NCBI GenBank assembly: GCA_022704585.1
Contig: JAKJGD010000037.1
Location: forward strand, 1-10,145
Reading direction: 5' to 3'
Length of the DNA stretch: 10,145 bases
Source: Spirochaetota bacterium
GTDB taxonomy: Bacteria; Spirochaetota; UBA4802; UBA5550
Made by a program: the position numbers and the translations under genes. The notes below the pieces were generated by a model. That model did not search any database, was not told the DNA's origin, and saw nothing but the letters and a program-made list of their open reading frames with translations. This document shows, one piece after another, positions 1-6,854 of this stretch (within the stretch, counting starts at the first letter, position 1; each line of letters starts with the position of its first letter).

Positions 1-1442
1 TCCCCCTCGTGAAGGAGCGGTGCGGCAATAACCTGCTGCTGCTCGGCGGGCCGGAGGTGAGCTACAATCCCGAATCATGGATCGAGGATTTTCCCTGCAT
101 TGACTGCATCATTGCAGGACCGGGCGAGGCCGGGTTCCGGAGCTTTCTGGAAAACGGGACTGCGGACGGAGAAAAAATCCTGCGTTTCCCGAACCCCATT
201 TTCGGAGGGATGCCGTTCCCCTACTCTGACGAGGACCTGACGGCGCTTGCGGACCGATATGTGTACTACGAGTCGAGTCGCGGATGCCCATACCGGTGTG
301 CCTATTGCCTGTCGTCGCGCTCGGACCAGAGATTCCAGGCAAAAAGCATGGAGACCGTCAAAAACGAGCTCGGGCTGATTCTCAGGCACCGTCCAAAGCT
401 CGTCAAATTCGTTGACAGAACGTTCAACATGCCGGGCGACCGGCACCGCGAGATATGGTCCTACCTTATCGACCGGTTCGCTGAAGGGCCCACGGTCTTC
501 CACTTCGAGATCCATCCCTCGAACCTTGACGAGGAGGACTTCGCTATTCTCGCCCGAACACCGTCGGGCCTCTTCCAGTTCGAGGCAGGCGTCCAGTCCG
601 TGAACCCGGAGGTGCGTACCGCTTCGGGACGATCCGGTGAGTGGAAAAAAGAAAAGACAGCCCTCGCACGTCTCATCTCATTGGGCACCATCCGCATGCA
701 TCTCGACCTCATCGCCGGCCTCCCCTTCGAGGGCATGGCGTCCGCGTCCAGGTCCTTTAACGAGGTGTACGCGCTTTCTCCCGGCCATTTTCAACTGGGT
801 ATACTGAAAGTCCTTCCCGGCACTGAGATGAGGGACCGGGCGGACGAATACGGCATGATTTTCGCTGCAGACGCTCCCTACCAGGTTCGGGAGACCCGCT
901 GGCTGCCAGGGAACGAATTGCAGATCATAGAGAAAATAGCCGCCGTGGTGGACCGCCTGTACAACACCGGGCGTTTTCCCCTCGCTCTCGCCCGTTTGGC
1001 CGCGCGTTTCGATTCACCCTTTGACCTGTACCGCGCGTTCGCATCCGAGAGAATCCTTCCGACCAGAAGCTGGGAGTCAGGCGCCTCATTTCTGCTCGGT
1101 TTCACCACGGACCGTTTCCCGGAGGACCGGGGCTATGTTCTTGACGCACTGGGGTGGGACTGGTGCGCACATTCACGATCGCACCGGTATCCGGACATAC
1201 TAAAGCCGGAGCAGGCCTCCGGGATCAAGAAAAAAGGATATGCATTTTTCAGGGGCTTCGGGGAAGATGGCACGGTACGTTACGGGAAGGAGGAGTTCGC
1301 GCTTTCCGACCTGAAGAGAGCTATCTTCTATAAAAGCGAAACGGAAGAGTTCAGGAAGACGCACATGGGCGGCTCATCGTGCGCCCTGTTTCTTCATGAC
1401 GGGAGAATAGTGATGTATGACCTCACCCCGCCTCCGGCGTAG
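1..1442 (+). CDS. B12-binding domain radical SAM protein with DUF4080 C-terminus (5' end outside window)
   Basis: This is a predicted cobalamin-binding radical SAM enzyme; its substrate is unknown. The reading frame is open to the left edge and the GTG at 9 falls inside the conserved B12-binding domain, so the true start lies upstream. Counting from that GTG, the LGGPEVSY segment (about residues 12-19) is the end of the B12-binding Rossmann domain. The [4Fe-4S] motif CxxxCxxC is at C93, C97 and C100, preceded by the usual SSRG. The radical SAM barrel continues through the FEAGVQS (about 192-198) and LDLIAGLPFEG segments. The C-terminal 170 or so residues match the DUF4080 extension that I know from B12-radical SAM proteins of clostridia and spirochaetes. 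It ends in TAG at 1440-1442. The family assignment is secure; methyltransferase-like chemistry is only a guess, and no neighbour points to a substrate. Confidence 0.9.
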   Translation, partial: PLVKERCGNNLLLLGGPEVSYNPESWIEDFPCIDCIIAGPGEAGFRSFLENGTADGEKILRFPNPIFGGMPFPYSDEDLTALADRYVYYESSRGCPYRCAYCLSSRSDQRFQAKSMETVKNELGLILRHRPKLVKFVDRTFNMPGDRHREIWSYLIDRFAEGPTVFHFEIHPSNLDEEDFAILARTPSGLFQFEAGVQSVNPEVRTASGRSGEWKKEKTALARLISLGTIRMHLDLIAGLPFEGMASASRSFNEVYALSPGHFQLGILKVLPGTEMRDRADEYGMIFAADAPYQVRETRWLPGNELQIIEKIAAVVDRLYNTGRFPLALARLAARFDSPFDLYRAFASERILPTRSWESGASFLLGFTTDRFPEDRGYVLDALGWDWCAHSRSHRYPDILKPEQASGIKKKGYAFFRGFGEDGTVRYGKEEFALSDLKRAIFYKSETEEFRKTHMGGSSCALFLHDGRIVMYDLTPPPA

Positions 1443-1540
1443 CCTTAAGCGGCAGGATGGCGCGAATGCAGCAACGTGCAGGGATGTACAAGCTGCTGCC
1501 TCCTCCAGGAAAGGGCTCCTGAAAAACGTTCCCTCTTTAT

Positions 1541-1575
1541 CCTCCCCCTCTCACCCGGGGAGAGGGGGACCGAGG
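1541..1575. repeat. G/C-rich palindrome (REP-like) in intergenic spacer
   Basis: A perfect 9-bp inverted repeat, CCCCCTCTC (1544-1552) and GAGAGGGGG (1560-1568), flanks a 7-base centre whose CCC and GGG can pair further. Weaker outer pairing is possible between CCTC at 1541 and GAGG at 1572. There is no T tract on either side, so it does not look like an intrinsic terminator. Polypyrimidine/polypurine palindromes of this kind are often dispersed intergenic repeats in environmental proteobacterial and spirochaete genomes. Copy number cannot be judged from this window. It sits 32 bp before the methyltransferase start. Confidence 0.5.
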
Positions 1576-1600
1576 GGGCGAGGTCTACAAGAAAAAAAAC

Positions 1601-2740
1601 ATGAAAAAAAAACGCAAACAATACATCACACAGCTTGCTGAACGTTACCGCGGAGAGGGAGCGCAGCCGCTCTGCCCGCACTTCGGCCAGTGCGGCGGCT
1701 GCCTGTTCCAGGATATTCCCTATGAGGCCCAGTGCCTGATAAAAAGGGACATGGTCAACGAGATACTCCAGGGCGTCGCTGCCGTGGACGCTGTCCGGCC
1801 TTCCGCACCGTACCGCTACCGGAGCAGGATGGACATGGTGACCGCGTTCGGCAAATGCGGCCTTCGCCGTGGCGGCAGCTACCGGGTCGTGGTGGACGTC
1901 GAGTCGTGCTCCATCATGCGGGAGAAATCTGATGCCCTATTCCGGCACGTACGCTCCCTGATACAGGAGGTCGAAGGATACGATTACCTGCGGCACCAGG
2001 GGTATCTCCGCTACGTGGTAATCCGTGAAGCGACCTTCACCGGTCAGGTCATGGTTAATTTTGTGACCGCCGTACAGGAGAACAGGCTTGCTCCCGTGAT
2101 CGAAGCGATCTGCCCTGAAGCGGATTCCGTTTCTCTCATACACAGCGGCGGCATGGCGGATTTGAGCTACGGCGGAATTTTCGAGACCATCAAGGCCGGT
2201 CATATCGAGGAGTCGTTTGACGGCATACTCTACCGCATTACTCCGAACTCCTTTTTCCAGTCGAACGCGGGCATCGCGATCGAGATGTACCGGAAGATCA
2301 GGGACGGCGCGCGCGGCAGGGTGCTGGACCTGTGCGCGGGCGTGGGGAGCATCTCGCTCTTCATCGCGGGCTCCGTCGATCGGGTAACCGGGGTCGAGAT
2401 GAACCCCGAGGCTGTGGAAACCGCACGAATGAACGCTGAGATCAACGGGATCACGAACGCCGAGTTCGTCTGCAGCGAGGCGCGGGATTTTCTCCGGAGC
2501 GGTCCCGGCGGCTATGACACCATCGTGCTTGACCCGCCGCGGACCGGCATGACACGGGACGCCATGGAGCGCATTGATGCGATGAAGACGGAGCGCATCA
2601 TCTACATGTCGTGCAATCCTGCCACGTTCAGGGATGACGTCGCGTCGCTCCGCAATTACAGGGTCGAGTCGCTTGAAGCGTATGACATGTTCCCCCAGAC
2701 CCCCCACGTTGAGCTTCTGGGAACGCTGAAACCGGTATAG
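1601..2740 (+). CDS. TrmA/RlmC/RlmD-family RNA m5U methyltransferase
   Basis: Probable cytoplasmic, SAM-dependent 5-methyluridine methyltransferase acting on rRNA or tRNA. Four cysteines fit the RlmD-type [4Fe-4S] site: C25, C31, C34 and C103. The FFQSN segment with Q220 is the conserved base-contacting motif. The SAM-binding motif I, LDLCAGVG, covers residues 242-249, with the acidic ribose-binding residue at E266. The DPPRTG motif starts at D311, and the catalytic nucleophile is C338 in SCNPAT. The protein has 379 residues and no N-terminal TRAM domain; this is the architecture of E. coli RlmC (about 375 residues), although the FeS segment resembles RlmD. The target uridine cannot be assigned, so no symbol is given. 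The ATG has only a weak AGG about 16 bases upstream and is followed at once by a run of nine A residues. It converges on the peptidase gene with a 17-base gap and no obvious terminator. Confidence 0.93.
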   Translation: MKKKRKQYITQLAERYRGEGAQPLCPHFGQCGGCLFQDIPYEAQCLIKRDMVNEILQGVAAVDAVRPSAPYRYRSRMDMVTAFGKCGLRRGGSYRVVVDVESCSIMREKSDALFRHVRSLIQEVEGYDYLRHQGYLRYVVIREATFTGQVMVNFVTAVQENRLAPVIEAICPEADSVSLIHSGGMADLSYGGIFETIKAGHIEESFDGILYRITPNSFFQSNAGIAIEMYRKIRDGARGRVLDLCAGVGSISLFIAGSVDRVTGVEMNPEAVETARMNAEINGITNAEFVCSEARDFLRSGPGGYDTIVLDPPRTGMTRDAMERIDAMKTERIIYMSCNPATFRDDVASLRNYRVESLEAYDMFPQTPHVELLGTLKPV

Positions 2741-2757
2741 CGCATTCAGCAGGCGGC

Positions 2758-3684
2758 TCAGGCCGAGGGCTTGCCCGGCTCACCGTCAAGAACATCACGG
2801 AGGGCGGCGGTTGAATCAACGATGACATCCGCCATGAACTTGAAGTTTATCGTGTCGATGGTGTCATCGGGCGAGTGGTAGTTCTTGTTCCGGTAAAACC
2901 CGGTGTCCGATATCATGATCGCCGGATAGCCCGACCGGATGAAGGACATGTGATCGGAGAGATCCATACCGGGAATCGATGCCGGCCCGATGTATTCGAA
3001 AATCTTGCAGCGCGCATGGTTGTTGTAAATCTTTTTCCAGCGGTACACGCTATCCGCGTTGGATGGCAGGGAAATCACGCTGATGTAATTTCCGCATACG
3101 GGATATTCCTTGTGCTTGTGGTTCAGGGGGTAATCCTGGGGGCACCGCCGCGATGCGAACCCGACCATCTCAAGGCAGACCATGAGCTCGATCGAGTCTT
3201 TCCGTTTGCGGCAGTTCACGGCGTTCACCATGCTTCCCATCAACTCGGTCGAGAAAAAAGGCGGCTCCTCGAGTGTGAAGGCCACGAACCGTACGGTCTT
3301 CCGGTACCGACGTACCGCCAGCAGCCGGTAAATCTCCAGGAGAGCGGCAATTCCGGAGGTATTATCATCCGCTCCGGGAGTGTCCTCGATCGTGTCATAA
3401 TGAGCGCCCACCAGTATGATCGAGCCGGGGAATTCGGTGCCGGGAATCTCTGCAATAACATTGGAAACTTTCACCCCTGCGGCGGTATACGTTTCCTCCC
3501 TGGGCTTGTAGCCATACCGGGAAAAATAGTCCTTTATATAGTCCCGTGCCTGCTCGAGGTTCTGATATTTACGTATGGTCCGCTCGCCGAGCTCGACGGA
3601 GAGGTAGTGAAGAATATCCCGTGCGTTGCGAAGGACCTGGTTCTTTTCCCGTGAAGCATTCGACAACTGTGGCAGAATTCGCAT
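2758..3684 (-). CDS. M28-family zinc peptidase (aminopeptidase-like)
   Basis: Predicted di-zinc exopeptidase of the M28 family (aminopeptidase S/Y and PSMA-like). Counting from the ATG at 3684 (308 residues), the metal site is visible as H95 in GAHYDT, D106 in GADDNTSG, E139/E140 in LEEPPFF (catalytic base and ligand), E172 in LEMVG and H270 in YHSPDDT. The SDH motif near 244-245 is also typical. The usual EExGLxGS stretch is replaced by the EEPPFFST...MGS variant, which I associate with an uncharacterised M28 branch. There is no signal peptide, so a cytoplasmic location is likely and the peptide substrate is unknown. The start was chosen because GAGG lies five bases before this ATG; an in-frame ATG at 3711 lacks a ribosome site but would add nine residues. 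It is divergent from the chaperone-fold gene. Confidence 0.9.
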   Translation of the reverse strand: MRILPQLSNASREKNQVLRNARDILHYLSVELGERTIRKYQNLEQARDYIKDYFSRYGYKPREETYTAAGVKVSNVIAEIPGTEFPGSIILVGAHYDTIEDTPGADDNTSGIAALLEIYRLLAVRRYRKTVRFVAFTLEEPPFFSTELMGSMVNAVNCRKRKDSIELMVCLEMVGFASRRCPQDYPLNHKHKEYPVCGNYISVISLPSNADSVYRWKKIYNNHARCKIFEYIGPASIPGMDLSDHMSFIRSGYPAIMISDTGFYRNKNYHSPDDTIDTINFKFMADVIVDSTAALRDVLDGEPGKPSA

Positions 3685-3689
3685 GGAGG

Positions 3690-3693
3690 CCTC
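3690..3693 (-). promoter_or_regulatory. Ribosome binding site deciding the peptidase start
   Basis: GAGG on the minus strand lies five bases before the ATG at 3684. The upstream in-frame ATG at 3711 has nothing comparable, so 3684 is the favoured start. Confidence 0.5.
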
Positions 3694-3757
3694 GTTTTTA
3701 GTTATGACCATAGAGACACTCGATATCTTTTTTTCAAGGATTTTTCAAACTAATTTC

Positions 3758-3785
3758 TTGACTTAATTTATTTATGATGCAAAAT
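3758..3785 (+). promoter_or_regulatory. Candidate sigma-70 promoter for the small chaperone-fold gene
   Basis: TTGACT (3758-3763) followed after 16 bases by CAAAAT (3780-3785) gives a fair -35/-10 pair in the AT-rich divergent spacer 3712-3870. It would imply an untranslated leader of about 80 bases before the ATG at 3871. The -10 matches only four of six consensus positions. No convincing promoter for the divergent peptidase gene could be picked out. Confidence 0.3.
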
Positions 3786-3859
3786 TACCATAATAGTGAA
3801 TAATTGGCCGGGGATCAAGCAGCACGACGCCGGACACGTTCGTGAAAATCAATAACCAT

Positions 3860-3864
3860 GAGGA
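3860..3864 (+). promoter_or_regulatory. Strong ribosome binding site of the chaperone-fold gene
   Basis: GAGGA lies six bases before the ATG at 3871. It helps show that this plus-strand frame is the real gene, and not the longer open frame on the opposite strand across the same region. Confidence 0.65.
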
Positions 3865-3870
3865 CCGACG

Positions 3871-4275
3871 ATGGAAGTATTTGACGGTTTTATTTCGGCC
3901 ATAGCCAGCGAATTTAAAATTCGATTTCATAAGGACGCCGAGGGCAGCTACACCACCACCATTGAGTTTGACAACAACCGGTCCCAGGACGTGCTCATAA
4001 CGCTCGCCAAGGACGAATCGGGGGACAGGATCATCAACTATTTCTCGATAATCGGTAAAATAAAGAAGGACCTCTGCGAGCTTTACAAGTACTGCCTGCA
4101 ACTGAACGCGACACTCGACTACGGCGCCATCGGGCTGATGAGCGATACGCTCGTGCTGAAAAACAGCATCATGCTCAAGGACTGCGATCCGATCCGCTTT
4201 ATGAAGTCCCTTACCTATCTGGCGGCCAAGGCCGACGAGATGGAAGAGCTTCTCATCAAGGACAACATCTATTAA
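3871..4275 (+). CDS. Small CesT/YbjN-like fold protein of unknown function
   Basis: A 134-residue acidic protein with no signal peptide, no membrane segment and no catalytic motif. It has an N-terminal amphipathic helix (about 1-17), two or three beta strands (about 26-58), a helix with the LCELYKYCLQLN pattern (about 68-79), then a strand pair around LDYGAIGLMSDTLVLKNSIML and a C-terminal helix (about 108-129) with the pattern AAKADEMEELL. This order, and in particular the helix-N-strand-helix second half, resembles type III secretion chaperones (CesT/SycE) and YbjN-domain proteins. By that analogy it would bind a partner protein rather than catalyse a reaction. GAGGA at 3860-3864, six bases before the ATG, supports the start. 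The fold call rests on pattern recognition only; the gene itself is convincing. The next gene follows after 128 bases on the same strand with no terminator between, so co-transcription is plausible. Confidence 0.75.
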   Translation: MEVFDGFISAIASEFKIRFHKDAEGSYTTTIEFDNNRSQDVLITLAKDESGDRIINYFSIIGKIKKDLCELYKYCLQLNATLDYGAIGLMSDTLVLKNSIMLKDCDPIRFMKSLTYLAAKADEMEELLIKDNIY

Positions 4276-4403
4276 CAGTCCATACAATCTTCCAGCCCCG
4301 TTTGAAACTGGCTCCCGTTTTATGCCGGTATACATTCCGAGCAGGGAAACCGGACCACGCATCGAAGTATAGCCGACCCTGCCCCGGCGCCGGATTTGAC
4401 GAT

Positions 4404-5870
4404 ATGATCAAGGAATCCATAAAAATACATGACAACTACCAGTTTGAGCTGAAGCAGACATATAACCTTTCCCTTGATGAAAAGAGAAAAAATTCCTATT
4501 TCGTGCAGACGTATTTCTTCATCCCTGATAATCTCAATATCAACAGGGAGACCTATACGCGCGAGGATTTCTACAAGGATCTCCGCGCCACCGTGCGTCT
4601 GACGACTCCCTCGATACTTCTCAGGACACTTGAAGCGGATTCCGGCATGTTCACAAGAATGCGGCAGGGCATCGAGGCGGTTCACGGAAAGAACGCTAAC
4701 CGCCAGGGCATTGCCAACTACGAATACCAGGTTAAGATCTTTTGCCTGATCTATAAGAAATCAATGAAAATACAGCTGGGCTTCATTCGTAAGTCCCGCA
4801 GAAAAAAAGAGACCGAACACCTGCTTGAGGAATTTTTAACATGCGTGAACGCGCTTACGGGCAGGTTCAGGGAGCTCAGCCCTCCGGCAGCGGGGGGAAA
4901 GACGCCCCCTGATCTGAGAACGGTCTTTCTGTTCGCGGACGAATACCTGAGCCTGAAGACCGAAACCCATACCTGCCGCCTGATGGAAATACTTGGCGAA
5001 GCACATCCGGCGCTCCTGCGAAGATACAGGACCCGCCTCATGGACATCGTCCGTCGTGAGTCGGCTTACCGGCAGGAAAGAAACTATCCGTCCATCCCTT
5101 CTGTCTCCGGAGAAAACGAAACGTATGTGTTTCGCCAGGGAGCGCTGAAGAAATATCTGAGCAACATACTCTTCCTGGAAACGCGTGTCGAAAGAGGAGG
5201 GTTGTTCCTCGAGCAGGCCATTTACAGCGCCGCGGCCGGTATTGCAATGGTCTTCGCGACCATGGTCGCCTTCATCGGTCAGAGTCGCTATGGCGGCCTC
5301 TCCCTCCCCTTCTTCATTGCCCTGGTCATCAGCTACATGTTCAAAGACCGCATCAAGGAGCTTCTCAGGCTCTACCTGAGCGTCACCCTGCGCTCCCGCC
5401 TGTACGACCGCAGGAGGAACATCTACCATAGCTTTGACGAAAAGATCGGCACCTGCAGGGAGAGCTTTAACATCATCGATAGCGGCAAGGTCCCTTCCAA
5501 GATCCAATCCTACCGGGGCCGGGACCGGATCACCGACATAAACAACAGCATGACATCGGAGCACGTTATACTGTACCGGAAGTACATACGTCTCAACTCG
5601 AAGAATTTCCGGAAAATAAAACAACATCATTCGACCAATGACGTCATCGACATCATGCGCTTTAACGTTCAGCATTTTCTCCGGAGCATGGACAACCCTG
5701 AAAAGAAAATCTTCATCGCCACACGGGGCGGCTACCTGAAATCCTCGGGCAAGCGGGTGTACCATATCAACATCATCACCCACTTCCTGACAGGCAGCAA
5801 GGACTACTTCCGGCGCTTCAGGCTTGTACTGAACAGAGAGGGGATCCGGCGAATCGAAGAAGTGTTATAG
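4404..5870 (+). CDS. Uncharacterised membrane protein with two central transmembrane segments
   Basis: A 488-residue protein that I cannot place in a characterised family. A large basic N-terminal part (about 1-270) begins with the pattern IKIHDNYQFELKQ and contains a YFFIPDNLNIN-like segment. Two hydrophobic stretches follow, at about 273-293 (AAAGIAMVFATMVAFIG) and 299-313 (LSLPFFIALVISYMF), joined by a very short loop, so they look like a membrane hairpin. The C-terminal part (about 314-488) is again basic and soluble. Both large domains should therefore lie on the same side of the membrane, most likely the cytoplasm. The frame is open upstream to a TTG at 4302, but that stretch does not look like protein. 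The ATG at 4404, with a weak GGAT nine bases before it, starts the regular sequence. It ends at a strong terminator. A function should not be inferred beyond membrane anchoring. Confidence 0.8.
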   Translation: MIKESIKIHDNYQFELKQTYNLSLDEKRKNSYFVQTYFFIPDNLNINRETYTREDFYKDLRATVRLTTPSILLRTLEADSGMFTRMRQGIEAVHGKNANRQGIANYEYQVKIFCLIYKKSMKIQLGFIRKSRRKKETEHLLEEFLTCVNALTGRFRELSPPAAGGKTPPDLRTVFLFADEYLSLKTETHTCRLMEILGEAHPALLRRYRTRLMDIVRRESAYRQERNYPSIPSVSGENETYVFRQGALKKYLSNILFLETRVERGGLFLEQAIYSAAAGIAMVFATMVAFIGQSRYGGLSLPFFIALVISYMFKDRIKELLRLYLSVTLRSRLYDRRRNIYHSFDEKIGTCRESFNIIDSGKVPSKIQSYRGRDRITDINNSMTSEHVILYRKYIRLNSKNFRKIKQHHSTNDVIDIMRFNVQHFLRSMDNPEKKIFIATRGGYLKSSGKRVYHINIITHFLTGSKDYFRRFRLVLNREGIRRIEEVL

Positions 5871-5875
5871 GCATT

Positions 5876-5906
5876 AAAAAAGGCAGGCCGCCGGCCTGCC
5901 TTTTTT
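5876..5906. terminator. Bidirectional intrinsic terminator between convergent genes
   Basis: The 8-bp stem GGCAGGCC (5882-5889) and GGCCTGCC (5893-5900) has a three-base loop. It is flanked by AAAAAA (5876-5881) on the left and TTTTTT (5901-5906) on the right, so it can end transcription in both directions. It starts five bases after the stop of the membrane-protein gene and lies just past the stop of the SPOR gene on the other strand. Confidence 0.93.
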
Positions 5907-5913
5907 ACGCGCC

Positions 5914-6768
5914 TTAATCGCGCACCATGTAGCTTTCCTGGTACCGTTCGTTTTCCTGTATGCTCTTCAGCAGTCCAAGCGCCTTCTGTTTGGTCGAGAG
6001 AGGCCCTATCCTCACCCTGAAATACTGTTTACCCTTCACACGGCTCTCGTCGATGTAGGCGTCGTAGCTCTTTTCTTTCAACGCCTTCATCTCGCTCTGC
6101 GCCGTCGTTCTTTTATCGAAGGACGCGACCTGTATGGTATAATGGCCCGTGCCGGTCGTTTTACCGCGCTCGATTTTTTCACCGGAAACCTCGACCACCT
6201 TAGATTTCGCACTTTTCTTTTTCCTGGAAACGCTCTTAACCGGCTGCTTTTTAGCGGGCCTGTACACCGTGTCGTCCTCGTCAACGCGGGACAATTTCTT
6301 CGCATCCGTCAGATCTGCGGCCGGGGCCTTTTTCTTCGCGTCTTTTTCGGGAATAATCGTTTCCGATATATTGTCCCTGGTCAGGAGATCTGAAGAATCA
6401 TCCTTCAAACCGGCAGATTTTTCACCGGCTGTCCCCTTTTCGAGCCTGTCTCCCTCAATTCCCTTGAGATCTTTGTCAGCACCGAGCATCCTGTCATCAA
6501 GGGGCTTGGAAAGCTCGTCCTCTGCCGCTGCCTCCGGAATATTGGTTTTGAGCATATCCAGCTCTTTCTGGCTGTCGAATATGTCATTACGGGTGAGAAG
6601 GGTCTTGCCGCCGTCCCCTCCCTTGACAAAATTCATCCCAAGCAGGAACGACACGACAATAATGCCGATGACTGCGGCCGAGATGAGGATAATGCGCGCT
6701 ATATCGAGGTTCAGAACATACACGCTTTTTTCTCTTACCTTCTGATGAGGTATGTTAAATTGTTCCAT
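5914..6768 (-). CDS. Single-pass membrane protein with C-terminal SPOR domain
   Basis: Likely an inner-membrane protein whose periplasmic SPOR domain binds peptidoglycan glycan strands lacking stem peptides, as in FtsN- and DedD-type proteins; this role is known for the domain and inferred here. Counting from the ATG at 6768 (284 residues), a short cytoplasmic tail is followed by one transmembrane segment at about 23-48. A long low-complexity linker rich in K, D, E and S spans about 50-205, and a SPOR domain covers about 209-284 (YTIQVASF at the first strand, FRVRIGPL at the last strand). The linker is poorly conserved in such proteins. The start was chosen because GCAGGT lies six bases before this ATG; an in-frame ATG ten codons upstream (6798) has no ribosome site. 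It follows the DUF115 gene on the same strand after 86 bases and is probably co-transcribed. A division or cell-envelope role is likely but unproven. Confidence 0.9.
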   Translation of the reverse strand: MEQFNIPHQKVREKSVYVLNLDIARIILISAAVIGIIVVSFLLGMNFVKGGDGGKTLLTRNDIFDSQKELDMLKTNIPEAAAEDELSKPLDDRMLGADKDLKGIEGDRLEKGTAGEKSAGLKDDSSDLLTRDNISETIIPEKDAKKKAPAADLTDAKKLSRVDEDDTVYRPAKKQPVKSVSRKKKSAKSKVVEVSGEKIERGKTTGTGHYTIQVASFDKRTTAQSEMKALKEKSYDAYIDESRVKGKQYFRVRIGPLSTKQKALGLLKSIQENERYQESYMVRD

Positions 6769-6774
6769 ATAATG

Positions 6775-6778
6775 ACCT
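6775..6778 (-). promoter_or_regulatory. Ribosome binding site deciding the SPOR-protein start
   Basis: AGGT (within GCAGGT) on the minus strand lies six bases before the ATG at 6768. The in-frame ATG at 6798 has no such site. Confidence 0.55.
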
Positions 6779-6854
6779 GCCTTCCCAAAATAATGCATAG
6801 CTGAATGTACAGATATATATTCGGCCGAACCGATTCGAGCGCTTAATTAAAAAA

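Noticed and set aside
1937..2707. Open frame of 256 codons on the minus strand
   Set aside because: It overlaps the RNA methyltransferase, whose catalytic motifs are unambiguous in the plus-strand frame.
2875..3654. Open frame of 259 codons on the plus strand
   Set aside because: It is antisense to the M28 peptidase, which has a full set of metal ligands.
3796..3855. Possible 19-codon leader ORF starting with GTG before the chaperone-fold gene
   Set aside because: It has no ribosome binding site and no conserved feature. A frame this short in a spacer is expected by chance.
3772..4362. Open frame of 196 codons on the minus strand across the chaperone-fold gene
   Set aside because: It is the opposite-strand shadow of the 134-residue gene at 3871-4275, which has a strong GAGGA site and a regular helix/strand pattern. 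The minus-strand protein shows no recognisable domain.
4302..4403. N-terminal extension of the membrane protein from a TTG start
   Set aside because: The translated stretch is rich in P, C and R with no regular pattern, the TTG has no ribosome site, and coherent protein sequence begins at the ATG at 4404.
4836..5783. Open frame of 315 codons on the minus strand
   Set aside because: It is the shadow of the 488-residue membrane-protein gene. Its product has no domain pattern, and the plus-strand frame has coherent transmembrane segments and a matching terminator.
6149..6745. Open frame of 198 codons on the plus strand
   Set aside because: It lies wholly inside the SPOR-protein gene on the other strand. 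Its serine- and phenylalanine-rich product mirrors the lysine/aspartate-rich linker of that protein.
6820..6829. TTCGGCCGAA palindrome between the DUF115 and SPOR genes
   Set aside because: A 10-bp perfect palindrome without a flanking T tract or a second copy is too short to support an operator or terminator call.
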